A DNA stretch of 64,000 nt from the NCBI GenBank assembly GCA_947501025.1, contig CANMUM010000004.1, positions 54,498-118,497 of the forward strand, read 5' to 3'. Below, piece by piece: positions 26,517 to 34,982 of this stretch. The number at the start of each line of letters is the position of its first letter. Positions within the stretch are counted from its first letter, which is position 1. The notes under the pieces are model-generated. The model did not search any database. It was not told the origin of the DNA and saw only the letters and a program-made list of their open reading frames with translations. A program made the translations under genes and the position numbers. The stretch comes from an uncultured Paracoccaceae bacterium. GTDB taxonomy: Bacteria; Pseudomonadota; Alphaproteobacteria; Rhodobacterales; Rhodobacteraceae.

Positions 26517-28031
26517 ATGACCGAATTGACCTACACATCACCAAAACCAAAAATCTTTGCAGGCGCCAAAGGCGATTGGGAAGTTGTCATCGGTATGGAG
26601 GTCCACGCGCAAGTTCAGTCAAGCTCCAAGCTTTTTTCAGGTGCATCCACGGAATTTGGCGCCGAGCCGAACGCGCATGTGTCGCTTGTTGATGCCGCAA
26701 TGCCCGGTATGTTGCCTGTTCTCAATGAGTTTTGTGTGAGCCAAGCGGTGCGCACAGGTCTTGGCTTAAATGCACAAATCAATCTTTATTCGCGTTTTGA
26801 CCGTAAAAACTATTTCTACCCCGATCTTCCACAAGGCTATCAAATTTCGCAGCTTTACCATCCCATTGTTGGAGAAGGCGAAGTGCTCGTTGATATGGAG
26901 CCTGGTATCGCGCGCAAAGTGCGTGTTGAGCGCATACATCTTGAGCAAGATGCGGGTAAGTCCGTACATGACATGGACCCGAATTTGAGCTTCGTCGATC
27001 TTAACCGTACAGGCGTTGCCCTCATGGAAATCGTTTCAAAACCTGATATTCGTGGGCCTGAAGAAGCGGCAGAATATCTGCGCAAGCTGCGTCAAATTCT
27101 ACGCTATCTCGGCACTTGCGATGGCAATATGCAAGAAGGCTCCATGCGCGCAGATGTGAATGTGTCGGTTTGCCCTGTTGGCAACTATGCCAAATTCGCT
27201 GAAAATGATGATTTCAGTTGCCTTGGCACACGCTGCGAAATCAAAAACATGAATTCAATGCGCTTTATCCAACAAGCCATTGATGTCGAAGCGAAGCGAC
27301 AAATCAAAATTCACGAAGCGGGTGGAACGGTTGATCAAGAAACGCGCCTTTATGACCCCGTTAAAGGCGAGACACGCTCAATGCGCTCAAAAGAAGAAGC
27401 CCATGATTATCGCTATTTCCCATGCCCTGATCTTTTGCCGCTGACAATTGAGCAAGGATATGTGGACAATTTGAAGTCTGACTTGCCTGAACTTCCCGAT
27501 CAAAAGCGCGAGCGTTTTGTGATTGAATACGGCATGACTGAGTATGATGCACGCGTTCTCACAGCTGAGATCGATGCTGCGAATTATTATGAAATCGTGG
27601 CCAAAGGGCGAGATGGGAAGCTTGCTGCCAATTGGGTCATCAATGAACTCTTTGGTCGTTTGAATAAAGAAGATATAGATCTCACGGCAAGCCCAGTTTC
27701 GGCTGAGCAGCTTGGTGGTTTAATTGAACTCATTACAAAGGGCGATATTTCTGGAAAAATTGCCAAAGATGTGTTCGAAATTCTGTGGAATGAGGGCGGC
27801 GATGCGGCCGAAATCGTTGAAAGCCGCGGCATGAAGCAAGTCACTGATCTTGGGGCGATTGAGGCCTCTGTTGATGAGGTGATGGCCGCAAATCCCGCAC
27901 AGGTTGAAAAAGCCAAAGCCAACCCAAAACTTGCGGGCTGGTTTGTTGGGCAAGTGATGAAGGCAACAGGTGGAAAAGCCAATCCTGGAGCTGTCGGCAA
28001 AATTGTGAATGAGAAACTTGGCATTAAATAA
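26517..28031 (+). CDS. gatB: Aspartyl/glutamyl-tRNA(Asn/Gln) amidotransferase subunit B
   Basis: The 504-residue GatB subunit of the GatCAB complex amidates Glu-tRNA(Gln), and Asp-tRNA(Asn) where needed, with ammonia from GatA. The cradle domain starts with [26 protein letters not shown] and includes [19 protein letters not shown] and [12 protein letters not shown]...[14 protein letters not shown]. The C-terminal YqeY-like domain binds tRNA (about residues 410-504, ending [12 protein letters not shown]). The ATG at 26517 has GGAG six bases upstream; the in-frame TTG at 26505 overlaps that site. gatA and gatC are not in the window. Confidence 0.97.
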   Translation: MTELTYTSPKPKIFAGAKGDWEVVIGMEVHAQVQSSSKLFSGASTEFGAEPNAHVSLVDAAMPGMLPVLNEFCVSQAVRTGLGLNAQINLYSRFDRKNYFYPDLPQGYQISQLYHPIVGEGEVLVDMEPGIARKVRVERIHLEQDAGKSVHDMDPNLSFVDLNRTGVALMEIVSKPDIRGPEEAAEYLRKLRQILRYLGTCDGNMQEGSMRADVNVSVCPVGNYAKFAENDDFSCLGTRCEIKNMNSMRFIQQAIDVEAKRQIKIHEAGGTVDQETRLYDPVKGETRSMRSKEEAHDYRYFPCPDLLPLTIEQGYVDNLKSDLPELPDQKRERFVIEYGMTEYDARVLTAEIDAANYYEIVAKGRDGKLAANWVINELFGRLNKEDIDLTASPVSAEQLGGLIELITKGDISGKIAKDVFEILWNEGGDAAEIVESRGMKQVTDLGAIEASVDEVMAANPAQVEKAKANPKLAGWFVGQVMKATGGKANPGAVGKIVNEKLGIK

Positions 28032-28137
28032 TCTCCGCACCACAATAATGTTATAAATGTCAGAAAAAACTTGAGCGGATTGAACACTTGCTCTAACTGT
28101 AAATTAACACTTAAATTTATTGCAAATGGATAATCTT

Positions 28138-28524
28138 ATGAACTTTGAATATACTGTCATCCCTGCCCCAACTCGTACAAAACACCAAAAAGGTGTCAAA
28201 ACTGCCGTAGAACGCCTTGCTTTTGCACTTGAAGACGTCATCAACGAAATGGCTGCCGATGGTTGGGAATATTTGCGAACTGAGACATTAACGGTTGAAG
28301 ACAAGGCAGGTCGTTTTTCAAAAATCGTTGAAAAAATCGAGACTGTTCTTGTTTTTCGTCGTGCACTCCAAGAGCGCCCAGCTCGCAGAGTCGAAGCGCA
28401 ACAAGCACCTATAGAGCCCGCTAGAGAAATAAAGCCGGAGCCTAAAATGAACATGGCTCCAGCTGCACCAAAAATTGATGATGTTGCAACGGCGCCGAGC
28501 CTTGGTGGGGTTTCTCGCGATTAA
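28138..28524 (+). CDS. DUF4177 domain protein
   Basis: The 128-residue soluble protein has the DUF4177 core at residues 1-75: NFEYTVIPAPTRTKHQKGVKTAVERLAFALEDVINEMAADGWEYLR, followed by ETVLVFRR. The rest is a Pro/Ala-rich tail (EARRVEAQQAPIEPAREIKPEP) that looks disordered. This combination, often with a Pro-rich tail, is common in Rhodobacterales. No function is known. The ATG at 28138 is preferred over the in-frame ATG at 28126, with GGAT six bases upstream. It is 106 bp downstream of gatB and could be co-transcribed. Confidence 0.78.
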   Translation: MNFEYTVIPAPTRTKHQKGVKTAVERLAFALEDVINEMAADGWEYLRTETLTVEDKAGRFSKIVEKIETVLVFRRALQERPARRVEAQQAPIEPAREIKPEPKMNMAPAAPKIDDVATAPSLGGVSRD

Positions 28525-28573
28525 ATAGACAATCGGCGTCATAAGAATAAGACTTACTCACTGAATCACCATT

Positions 28574-29038
28574 TTAAGGCCTTGCCACCATAAGCCAGAA
28601 AATTACGGTTACGGCAGGAAAAGCAAGAGAACCTAAAATGATCCACCAACGGTCCAATTTCCAGTAAGAATTTGGCAAATCCGTTCCACTATTATAAGCG
28701 AATTTTGCTATATCGCGCATACGGATTTGTATCCAGACCACAGGCAACCAGCAAATACCCACAAATAAATATAAGGCAACAGCCAAAGCAATCCAACCGT
28801 CTGAAAAAGAATATCCAGCTATACTCATCAATCGCCATCCCGAAAGAAACTGAAACACAACCGAAGGTGTGGTAAAAAGCCAATCAGCCAAGACCACATG
28901 CTTTGTTGCAAAAGCAATCTGAGCCACATCACCGCGCCTATTGGCAAGAAACATCAGAAATGCGCTACCAATCCCCGCCCCCATTATCAAAGTCGCGCTC
29001 AGGATATGAAGTGTTTTTAAGAGTATATATTCATCCAT
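28574..29038 (-). CDS. DUF2269 integral membrane protein
   Basis: The 154-residue inner-membrane protein has four or five predicted helices, with LLKTLHILSATLIMGAGIGSAFLMFLANRR in helix 1 and a terminal helix AFPAVTVIFWLMVARP. These features match the DUF2269 family, in which the His in helix 1 may bind a cofactor. The ATG at 29038 overlaps the ArsR-type gene by 8 bp (ATGGATGA), so the two are translationally coupled. The pairing of an ArsR-like repressor with a small membrane protein recalls the SdpR/SdpI arrangement, in which the membrane protein modulates the repressor; that parallel is inference. Confidence 0.78.
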   Translation of the reverse strand: MDEYILLKTLHILSATLIMGAGIGSAFLMFLANRRGDVAQIAFATKHVVLADWLFTTPSVVFQFLSGWRLMSIAGYSFSDGWIALAVALYLFVGICWLPVVWIQIRMRDIAKFAYNSGTDLPNSYWKLDRWWIILGSLAFPAVTVIFWLMVARP

Positions 29039-29330
29039 CTTTCGACTTGACCTCATCCTTAATTTGTCGGCCGACTGGGCAAATATCCTGAACAAAACCA
29101 TTCAGCGTATTGACCAGATTGGTCTCAATAAGCTCGTAATAGATGAATTGCCCTACTCTCTCAGATGAGATGAGCCCTGCATTTTCTAAAATTGACAAAT
29201 GCTTGGAGAGTGAAGGTTTTGATATTGTAAAACGCTCCGAAATTTGTCCCGCATTCATTTTTCCACCTGATAAATAAGCCAGTATTTTGCGCCTCGTGGC
29301 TGAGCTGAGTGCTTGAAAAATCTTATCCAT
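29031..29330 (-). CDS. ArsR-family winged-helix regulator
   Basis: The 99-residue protein is a compact winged-helix repressor: MDKIFQALSSATRRKILAYLSGGKMNAGQISERFTISKPSLSKHLSILENAGLISSERVGQFIYYEL. The recognition helix is at residues 37-51 (SKPSLSKHLSILENA). It lacks the ELCVCDL metal site of true ArsR sensors, so metal response is unlikely. It more closely resembles SdpR-type members. It is divergent from the DCC1-DUF4166-dehydrogenase operon across a 113-bp gap and probably controls both directions. It is first in the pair with the DUF2269 gene. Confidence 0.9.
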   Translation of the reverse strand: MDKIFQALSSATRRKILAYLSGGKMNAGQISERFTISKPSLSKHLSILENAGLISSERVGQFIYYELIETNLVNTLNGFVQDICPVGRQIKDEVKSKDG

Positions 29331-29416
29331 ATTATTTAGCCTATTGACGAAATATTTGCGTTTTGGTATTTAGCTACTAATCTAATTATATAAACAACTA
29401 TAAGATATTTCAAGAT

Positions 29417-29433
29417 AAGCATCGCAAATGCTT
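29417..29433. promoter_or_regulatory. Palindrome adjoining the DCC1 gene ribosome binding site
   Basis: AAGCAT-CGCAA-ATGCTT has perfect 6-bp arms and a 5-bp centre. It directly abuts the GGAG of the DCC1-family gene (start 29444) and sits between that gene and the divergent ArsR gene. It is a candidate operator for the ArsR-like protein or a weak RNA hairpin limiting ribosome access. Confidence 0.35.
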
Positions 29434-29443
29434 GGAGAACAAA

Positions 29444-29905
29444 ATGGCAAAGCTTAATCTTCCTAAAAATCATTTGGATGAATGCGATCAGATTAGTGAT
29501 ACTTTTCCAAAAGATAAGCTCATCTTTGTATATGATGGCGTTTGTGTATTATGTTCAGGTGGCGCGCATATGGTCGCAAAGCGCGACAAAAAAAATAAAA
29601 TCCGATTTATAAGTGGCCAATCTGGACTTGGGAAAGCCTTATTCGAGCATTATGGTATGCCCTCAACAAATTTCAGCGCTCAACTCGTCTTATTAAACGG
29701 CGAAGCCTTTACTGGTTTTGATGCTCTCGCAAAAACCGTTGAACAGCTTCCGTTTGGCTGGCTACATATTGCCCGATTATTTCAATATCTTCCTTTCAAA
29801 GGACGTCTATACTCTTTGATCGCACGTAACCGTTTCCGCTTTTTTGGCAGGCGCAATTCATGCATGATCGTTCCCAAGGAATTGGCAAACCGCTTCCTAG
29901 CTTAA
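29444..29905 (+). CDS. DCC1 (DUF393) thiol-disulfide oxidoreductase-like protein
   Basis: The 153-residue thioredoxin-like DUF393 protein has the defining D-G-x-C-x-x-C motif at residues 31-37 (DGVCVLC). A family Arg-Phe segment (KIRFISGQSGLG) and C-terminal YSLIARNRFRFFGRRNSCMIV follow. Members are presumed dithiol oxidoreductases but lack defined substrates. The ATG at 29444 has GGAG six bases upstream. It is first in an operon with DUF4166 and a saccharopine-dehydrogenase-like gene, and divergent from the ArsR gene. Confidence 0.85.
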   Translation: MAKLNLPKNHLDECDQISDTFPKDKLIFVYDGVCVLCSGGAHMVAKRDKKNKIRFISGQSGLGKALFEHYGMPSTNFSAQLVLLNGEAFTGFDALAKTVEQLPFGWLHIARLFQYLPFKGRLYSLIARNRFRFFGRRNSCMIVPKELANRFLA

Positions 29906-29924
29906 CACAGATATTGGGTAAATT

Positions 29925-30551
29925 ATGAAACAGAATATAGTTGATAATGACTTGGCTAGGCCGATTTTTGAATCTGTTTTTGGTGAAGATTGGGACAAGC
30001 TTCCCCCTGCAATGAAGCGGCGTTATGGCGTTCGTCCGAGCGAGGGTGATATTACAAGAATGCACGGCCATTTAACCATCTCAATGAGTAAAATCGTGCG
30101 GCCCTTCAAGCCCTTAATGCGCGCAATTGGACTGCTTATTCCTATGGAGGGGAAATTCCCAACTCGCGTGGACTTTGAGACATATAAAGATAATCCCCAC
30201 ACACATCTTATCCGAAATGTCGAACTTAAGAATGGTCAATTTGCTTTCAATTCACGCTGGATTCAGCACAACAATGAGGTCATTGAAATACTGGCTGGGT
30301 GGATATGTTGGCGCGCTTCCTATAGATGGTGTGAGGATCATATCGAAATCTCACATAAAGGCTACGCAATTAAATTTGGAAAATATATTATACCCTTCCC
30401 TGTGACGTGGCTTTTTGGGCGTGGTGACGCACAAGAAATTCCTTTAAGTGAAGATAGCTTTGCAATGTGGGTTAGCATTTCTCATTCCATTTTTGGAGAG
30501 ATGTATCGGTATGAAGGCGAATTTAAATTAGAGGCTCATACTGATGACTAA
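29925..30551 (+). CDS. DUF4166 domain protein
   Basis: The 208-residue protein matches the DUF4166 layout: LARPIFESVFGEDWDKLPPAMKRRYGVRPSEGDITRMHG near the N-terminus and FPVTWLFGRGDAQEIPLSEDSFAMWVSISHSIFGEMYRYEG at the C-terminus. No signal peptide is seen. In other bacteria DUF4166 can be fused to saccharopine-dehydrogenase-like or DCC1 domains, which fits the neighbours here as separate genes. The 8-bp overlap with the next gene suggests coupling. Its biochemical role is unknown. Confidence 0.8.
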   Translation: MKQNIVDNDLARPIFESVFGEDWDKLPPAMKRRYGVRPSEGDITRMHGHLTISMSKIVRPFKPLMRAIGLLIPMEGKFPTRVDFETYKDNPHTHLIRNVELKNGQFAFNSRWIQHNNEVIEILAGWICWRASYRWCEDHIEISHKGYAIKFGKYIIPFPVTWLFGRGDAQEIPLSEDSFAMWVSISHSIFGEMYRYEGEFKLEAHTDD

Positions 30552-31641
30552 TGTGATGATTCTGGGTGGTTATGGAACCTTTGGAAGGCGTATTGCTGAG
30601 CTTTTAATACGCGATCATATCAATGTCGTGCTTGTAGGGCGAAATCCCCGAAAGCTTAAATATATCAAAGAGAGGTTCAACTCATCATATGTTGAAACAC
30701 TTAATATCGATGCCAATATCGATCTTCGTACACATCTTGAAAATCAAAGACCCAAAGTGCTTATCAACACGATTGGCCCGTTTCAAAATGCCAATTATAG
30801 CATTGCAGAGGCATGCATCGATAAGAATGTTCACTATATTGATCTCGCAGATGCCCGCAACTATGTAAATAGCATCAATATTTTGGATAAAAAAGCTACA
30901 GAAAATAATGTTGCCGTTATTTCTGGTGCTAGCACAGTACCAACACTCTCTTCCGCTGTGCTCGAGCATTTCAACCCACAATTCGATCAAATAGATATTT
31001 TACGCTTTGGAATTAGTCCTGGCCAGAAAATCGATCGTGGGCTCGCCACCACGAAAGCTATATTGAGCTATGTGGGCACACGCCTTGAAGGTTGTGCAGG
31101 CCATAAAACCCGCTATGGATGGCAAGATAATTACCGCCAAAAATACACAAAGCTTCCGCCACGCTGGATGGCCAATTGTGATGTTCCTGATCTGGATCTT
31201 CTGCCACCAAAATTCGGCCTCAAGCGGATTCAATTTTCAGCAGGCATGGAAATATCACTCATCCATTTTGGCATCTGGGGTTTAGGTTGGTTACGCAAAA
31301 TAGGACTGCCTTTACCACTTGAAAAATTCGCGCCAACACTATTGAAATTATCAAAGCTGTTTAACTTTCTTGGTTCAGATGATGGCGTGATGCATATGGA
31401 AATGCGTGGAGTAAAGGATGGAAAACACATCAGCAAAACATGGTTTATATATGGGTTCTCTGGTGATGGCCCATATATTCCATGCGCACCTGCTGTGATT
31501 TTGACCAAAATTTTATTGAATGATAGCAACCGCGCAAAAACTCTTATCGGCGCGGCGCCAGCCTTATCAATTGTTACACTCAATGAATACGTAAACTTAC
31601 TCGCCCATAAGCAAATCGAAACGGATCTCATTGAAACATAA
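30544..31641 (+). CDS. Saccharopine dehydrogenase-like NAD(P)-binding protein
   Basis: The 365-residue Rossmann-fold protein starts MTNVMILGGYGTFGRRIAELL, with the dinucleotide-binding GGYGTFG at residues 8-14. VINTIGPFQNANYSIAEACIDKNVHYIDLADARNYV follows, typical of saccharopine-dehydrogenase-like proteins that are not lysine enzymes. Substrates for this group are mostly unknown. It is last in the DCC1-DUF4166 operon, and the three probably form one redox or surface-modification pathway. It is convergent with the MBL-fold gene across a hairpin. Confidence 0.83.
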   Translation: MTNVMILGGYGTFGRRIAELLIRDHINVVLVGRNPRKLKYIKERFNSSYVETLNIDANIDLRTHLENQRPKVLINTIGPFQNANYSIAEACIDKNVHYIDLADARNYVNSINILDKKATENNVAVISGASTVPTLSSAVLEHFNPQFDQIDILRFGISPGQKIDRGLATTKAILSYVGTRLEGCAGHKTRYGWQDNYRQKYTKLPPRWMANCDVPDLDLLPPKFGLKRIQFSAGMEISLIHFGIWGLGWLRKIGLPLPLEKFAPTLLKLSKLFNFLGSDDGVMHMEMRGVKDGKHISKTWFIYGFSGDGPYIPCAPAVILTKILLNDSNRAKTLIGAAPALSIVTLNEYVNLLAHKQIETDLIET

Positions 31642-31662
31642 ATTTGATGTCATTCATTGCTC

Positions 31663-31699
31663 GTCTCATCATAGCACCTATATCCACTAATGATGAGAC
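31663..31699. terminator. Hairpin between convergent genes, possible bidirectional terminator
   Basis: Perfect 10-bp arms GTCTCATCAT/ATGATGAGAC enclose a 17-base loop, lying in the 79-bp gap between convergent genes. No strong T-run follows on either strand, so termination is plausible from position but not proven. Confidence 0.4.
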
Positions 31700-31720
31700 A
31701 TTACAAATTTTGAACTCGCT

Positions 31721-32464
31721 TTAGTACCAATCCGCAAATTTAACTTCTGCGGCATCACCAACGAGTTTTGCGAATTCCTCTGGCTCCTGAACATCGCCAT
31801 CCTTTCCGCGATAATGATAGGGATAAACAGCTTTAGGTTTAAACTCAGCAACAGCCGATGCAGCAGCCTCTTTGTCCATTGTAAATGGTAAGTTCATGCA
31901 CAAGAAGCAAAGATCGATATCCTTAAGAGCGCGCATTTCTGGAGTATCTTCTGTATCGCCAGAAATATAAATTCGGAACCCATTGAAATCTAACACATAG
32001 CCATTATCACGGCCTTTAGGATGGAATTTCTCGCGCCCTTCTGTGATGTTATATGCAGGAATTACCTCGATACCCATCTCACCAAAACTATCTTTGTCAC
32101 CATTCCCAATTGATCGTGTATTTGATTTTAAATCATCTGGAAGCATATCGAATACCGCTGGATTTGTGATCATAATTGTGTTCTCAGATTTGATCGCGGC
32201 AAGCGTTTCTGCGTTATAGTGATCGCCATGCTCATGCGTTACCAAAATCAGATCCGCAGCGGGATAGGATGAATATGAACTTGGATCTCCAACAGGATCC
32301 ACATAAATAACACCTACAGGCGTCTCAAGCACTATCGATGCATGATCGACAGGATGGACAATTATATCTCCACTCTCTGATGCAAACATATCTGCTGCAA
32401 ATAACGCTTTTGACAGTACGAGTGTTGTACTCGCGCTCAAGATAAATTTTCGTCTTGTGATCAT
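31721..32464 (-). CDS. Exported metallo-beta-lactamase-fold hydrolase (UlaG-like)
   Basis: The 247-residue protein carries a TRRKF-type Tat-like lead and hydrophobic segment, about residues 1-29, so export in folded form is possible. The metal site HEHGDH is at residues 77-82, with later ISGDTEDTPEM and YPYHYRGKDGD supplying the Asp and His ligands. It belongs to the UlaG/YycJ-like MBL group; substrates could be lactones, phosphodiesters or others. The start has GGAGAG upstream. It lies 127 bp downstream of cysG in the same direction but is probably a separate unit. Confidence 0.82.
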   Translation of the reverse strand: MITRRKFILSASTTLVLSKALFAADMFASESGDIIVHPVDHASIVLETPVGVIYVDPVGDPSSYSSYPAADLILVTHEHGDHYNAETLAAIKSENTIMITNPAVFDMLPDDLKSNTRSIGNGDKDSFGEMGIEVIPAYNITEGREKFHPKGRDNGYVLDFNGFRIYISGDTEDTPEMRALKDIDLCFLCMNLPFTMDKEAAASAVAEFKPKAVYPYHYRGKDGDVQEPEEFAKLVGDAAEVKFADWY

Positions 32465-32591
32465 TTTAGCTCTCCTATTTGTTTATTTACAAAAAGCTAA
32501 CACAACCTATGGTTATTGAAAAGTATTTCTCCAATACTTTATTGCTGGAACATTACATTCTCACAAAAAATTAAAATAAGGAAATTTACGC

Positions 32592-33995
32592 TCATATCTC
32601 TATCCCTTGTTTATAGAATCCCCTACTAATATTATCTAGATCAAGGCTCTTAGGATACTGCATCTGAATTATTGCTGGGGCAGATATTGCACTCATTTTA
32701 ATATCATGAGCCAAATTTTCTAAAGTTGTTTCGATATGTTTTTGGTCTGAATGTGTTGCACGTTCGATCACAACGATTGGTAAGGAAGCAGGACAGCCAG
32801 CTTCAAGTCCGATCCGCTGAATATTTTCAGATTCACCAACACCCATATAAATAGACACCGATGCCCCCGGCGCAAGATGCGACACCCAATTTAAAGAAGT
32901 GATATCCTCCTGCAAATGTCCTGTTGCAAAAACTGCTGTATCAATTTCTCCACGTTTCGTCAGAAAATGGCTGGTCGCAGCACTTGCTGCAACTGCCGAC
33001 GTAATTCCAGGCACGATTTCAAAATCGAGACCTGCATCTTTTATTGCATTTGCCTCCTCAAATCCACGTGCAAACATACCTGGATCACCGCATTTCAATC
33101 GAACGACAGCTTTACCTTGTTGCGCCGCAGCAACCAGTAACGCATTTATTTTCTCTTGTGGCCAAGTCATCGCGCCTGGAGTTTTTCCAACATAAACACG
33201 CTCGGCATCTCTACGTGCTAACTCTAATACACCGTCACCAATTAAACGGTCATAAAAAATTATATCCGCCTCTTGAAGGCGTTGCACAGCTCGGAGCGTC
33301 AGCAAATCGGCGGCGCCTGGGCCAGCGCCAACAAGCGCGATGGGTTTACGGCGAACACTAGGCACTTCACCACTAGCTATGGTATCTTTCACAAGCTTGG
33401 AAGCCTCACGCTCTTTACCTGCTGCAAATAGTTTGCGGGGCGTATCCGTAAAGACCCATCGCCATAATTCACGATGCTTGCTCTGATCCATGCGTTCAGA
33501 CGCGAAATTCCGCAATCGCCCAGCCAAGGCAACGAACTCACCAAGCCTTGGTTCTAACCAACTCTCGAGTCTTGTCTTTATTTGGCGCGCGAGAACGGGA
33601 GCCGCCCCTTCACTGCCTATAGCAATCACAAGTGGATCTCGATCGACAATAGAGGGCGTAAAAGCATCGCAATGCTCTGGGCGATCGACCACATTCACAA
33701 CTGCCCCCGCCTCACGCGCCAGTTCCGCCCATTCTAGATCACGCTCCTCTTCACCTGTTGCAATAAAAGCGATAGCCGTATTTTGGAACAAATCTACACT
33801 GCTTTCATTGCTCACTATCTTAATCTTACCATCATCAGCAAGAGATGCGAGTTCTGGATCGAGTTCACCTGCAACCACACATATTTCTGCATCGGTTTTA
33901 AGAGCCAAACGGCATTTTCGAACCGCCTCTTCACCGCTTCCAACGATAACGATTTTTCGTTGTGATGTTTTGATAAACATTGGGAAGGTTTTCAT
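32592..33995 (-). CDS. cysG: Sirohaem synthase (multifunctional CysG)
   Basis: The 467-residue fusion supplies sirohaem. The N-terminal precorrin-2 dehydrogenase/ferrochelatase part, about residues 1-205, includes VVDRPEHCDAFTPSIVDRDPL and the Ser of AIGSEGAAPVLAR. The C-terminal SAM uroporphyrinogen-III methyltransferase, about residues 215-460, includes VGAGPGAADLLTLRAVQRL and VVRLKCGDPGMFARG. It is last in the nitrate operon, where its product feeds the sirohaem centre of NirB. The ATG has GGAAAT upstream; an internal Met6 is an alternative start. It is 9 bp after the TrpD-like gene. Confidence 0.95.
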   Translation of the reverse strand: MKTFPMFIKTSQRKIVIVGSGEEAVRKCRLALKTDAEICVVAGELDPELASLADDGKIKIVSNESSVDLFQNTAIAFIATGEEERDLEWAELAREAGAVVNVVDRPEHCDAFTPSIVDRDPLVIAIGSEGAAPVLARQIKTRLESWLEPRLGEFVALAGRLRNFASERMDQSKHRELWRWVFTDTPRKLFAAGKEREASKLVKDTIASGEVPSVRRKPIALVGAGPGAADLLTLRAVQRLQEADIIFYDRLIGDGVLELARRDAERVYVGKTPGAMTWPQEKINALLVAAAQQGKAVVRLKCGDPGMFARGFEEANAIKDAGLDFEIVPGITSAVAASAATSHFLTKRGEIDTAVFATGHLQEDITSLNWVSHLAPGASVSIYMGVGESENIQRIGLEAGCPASLPIVVIERATHSDQKHIETTLENLAHDIKMSAISAPAIIQMQYPKSLDLDNISRGFYKQGIEI

Positions 33996-34004
33996 AATAT
34001 TTCC

Positions 34005-34982
34005 TTATGCAGCATTTGAGAGATTTCTATTTTTCCAAAGCCGCCTTGCATACGACATCGCATTTGATTGATCCTGGCCACGAGCCATAAGTGCAGCCGC
34101 GCAAGTCCCAACAACCAATTCTTCAATGGTTGCGTCTTCACTCTCACCACGCCAAATCGCTTCAAAATCGTTTACAGTGCCTCCAAGTTCAGAAATACGA
34201 ATACCGCCATCCGCGCGCTCGGCAATTGTGTGCAGTTCAGCTTGGTTATTTTTGACAAGGTTAAGAGAAACGGGTTTTATCGGACTGACTTCAAATTCGC
34301 CACCGCCGCCCTTGATCACGGCCATTTGCTTTTGAGCGAGCAAGACGCTAGCCTCTTGTTGTAACTTTAAAAACGCAGGATGGAAAACGCCCTGTACAGT
34401 CGTATCCGCCAATGCTGGATTAAGAAGGCGAAGGCTAGAGTTGACAGGCGAACGTAACCCTAAGACGTCTCTCAATTTGAGTAAATCCAAAATATCAGAT
34501 GCGAGATTCTCAAGCCCAATATAACAAATATTCACTTGTTCAAGCGCTTCTTTTGCCTCCAGATGAGATGTTGTGAATGGAATGCCAAGTTGCTCCAATA
34601 CGTTACGTGGGTTGGCGTGGCTTTGTTGATGCGAATTCCAGCCGTGAATAAGAACCTTAATGCCATCACCAGCCAAAATCTTTGCGGCCATTAAAAACCA
34701 TGGCCAACCGCGCGAGCGCCCAGCCGAATAGCTTGGCCAATCCAAACCCACATCAAGATCTTGCCATTTTGCCGTTCGCGCCCGCATGGCATCCACAAAG
34801 CCCGCCAGCTCTGAGGCATCTTCACCGCGATATCGCAGCAGCATCAATAATGCTCCAATTGCCTCGGGATCAGCATTGCCATTGAGAATAATTGACATGG
34901 CATCAGCAGCTTCTTCGCGGGTAAGGTTCCGTGATTTTGATGGGCCACGGCCAAGTATTTTTACATATGGCGCGAGGCTCAT
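34005..34982 (-). CDS. TrpD-like glycosyl/phosphoribosyltransferase-family protein
   Basis: The 325-residue protein has the fold pattern of anthranilate phosphoribosyltransferase. An N-terminal helical domain (LTREEAADAMSIILNGNADPEAIGALLMLLRYRGEDASELAGF) precedes the Rossmann-like core, which contains LIHGWNSHQQSHANPRNVLEQLGIP. The canonical glycine-rich PRPP loop of TrpD is altered here. It resembles TrpD2/YbiB-like proteins often embedded in nitrate assimilation operons. Tryptophan synthesis is unlikely given the context; a role in cofactor or nucleic-acid binding is guesswork. It overlaps nasA by 4 bp (ATGA). Confidence 0.8.
   Translation of the reverse strand: MSLAPYVKILGRGPSKSRNLTREEAADAMSIILNGNADPEAIGALLMLLRYRGEDASELAGFVDAMRARTAKWQDLDVGLDWPSYSAGRSRGWPWFLMAAKILAGDGIKVLIHGWNSHQQSHANPRNVLEQLGIPFTTSHLEAKEALEQVNICYIGLENLASDILDLLKLRDVLGLRSPVNSSLRLLNPALADTTVQGVFHPAFLKLQQEASVLLAQKQMAVIKGGGGEFEVSPIKPVSLNLVKNNQAELHTIAERADGGIRISELGGTVNDFEAIWRGESEDATIEELVVGTCAAALMARGQDQSNAMSYARRLWKNRNLSNAA

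Noticed and set aside
33490..34071. 193-residue plus-strand ORF inside cysG
   Set aside because: It is antisense to a well-supported gene and its Ser/Arg-rich translation matches no family.
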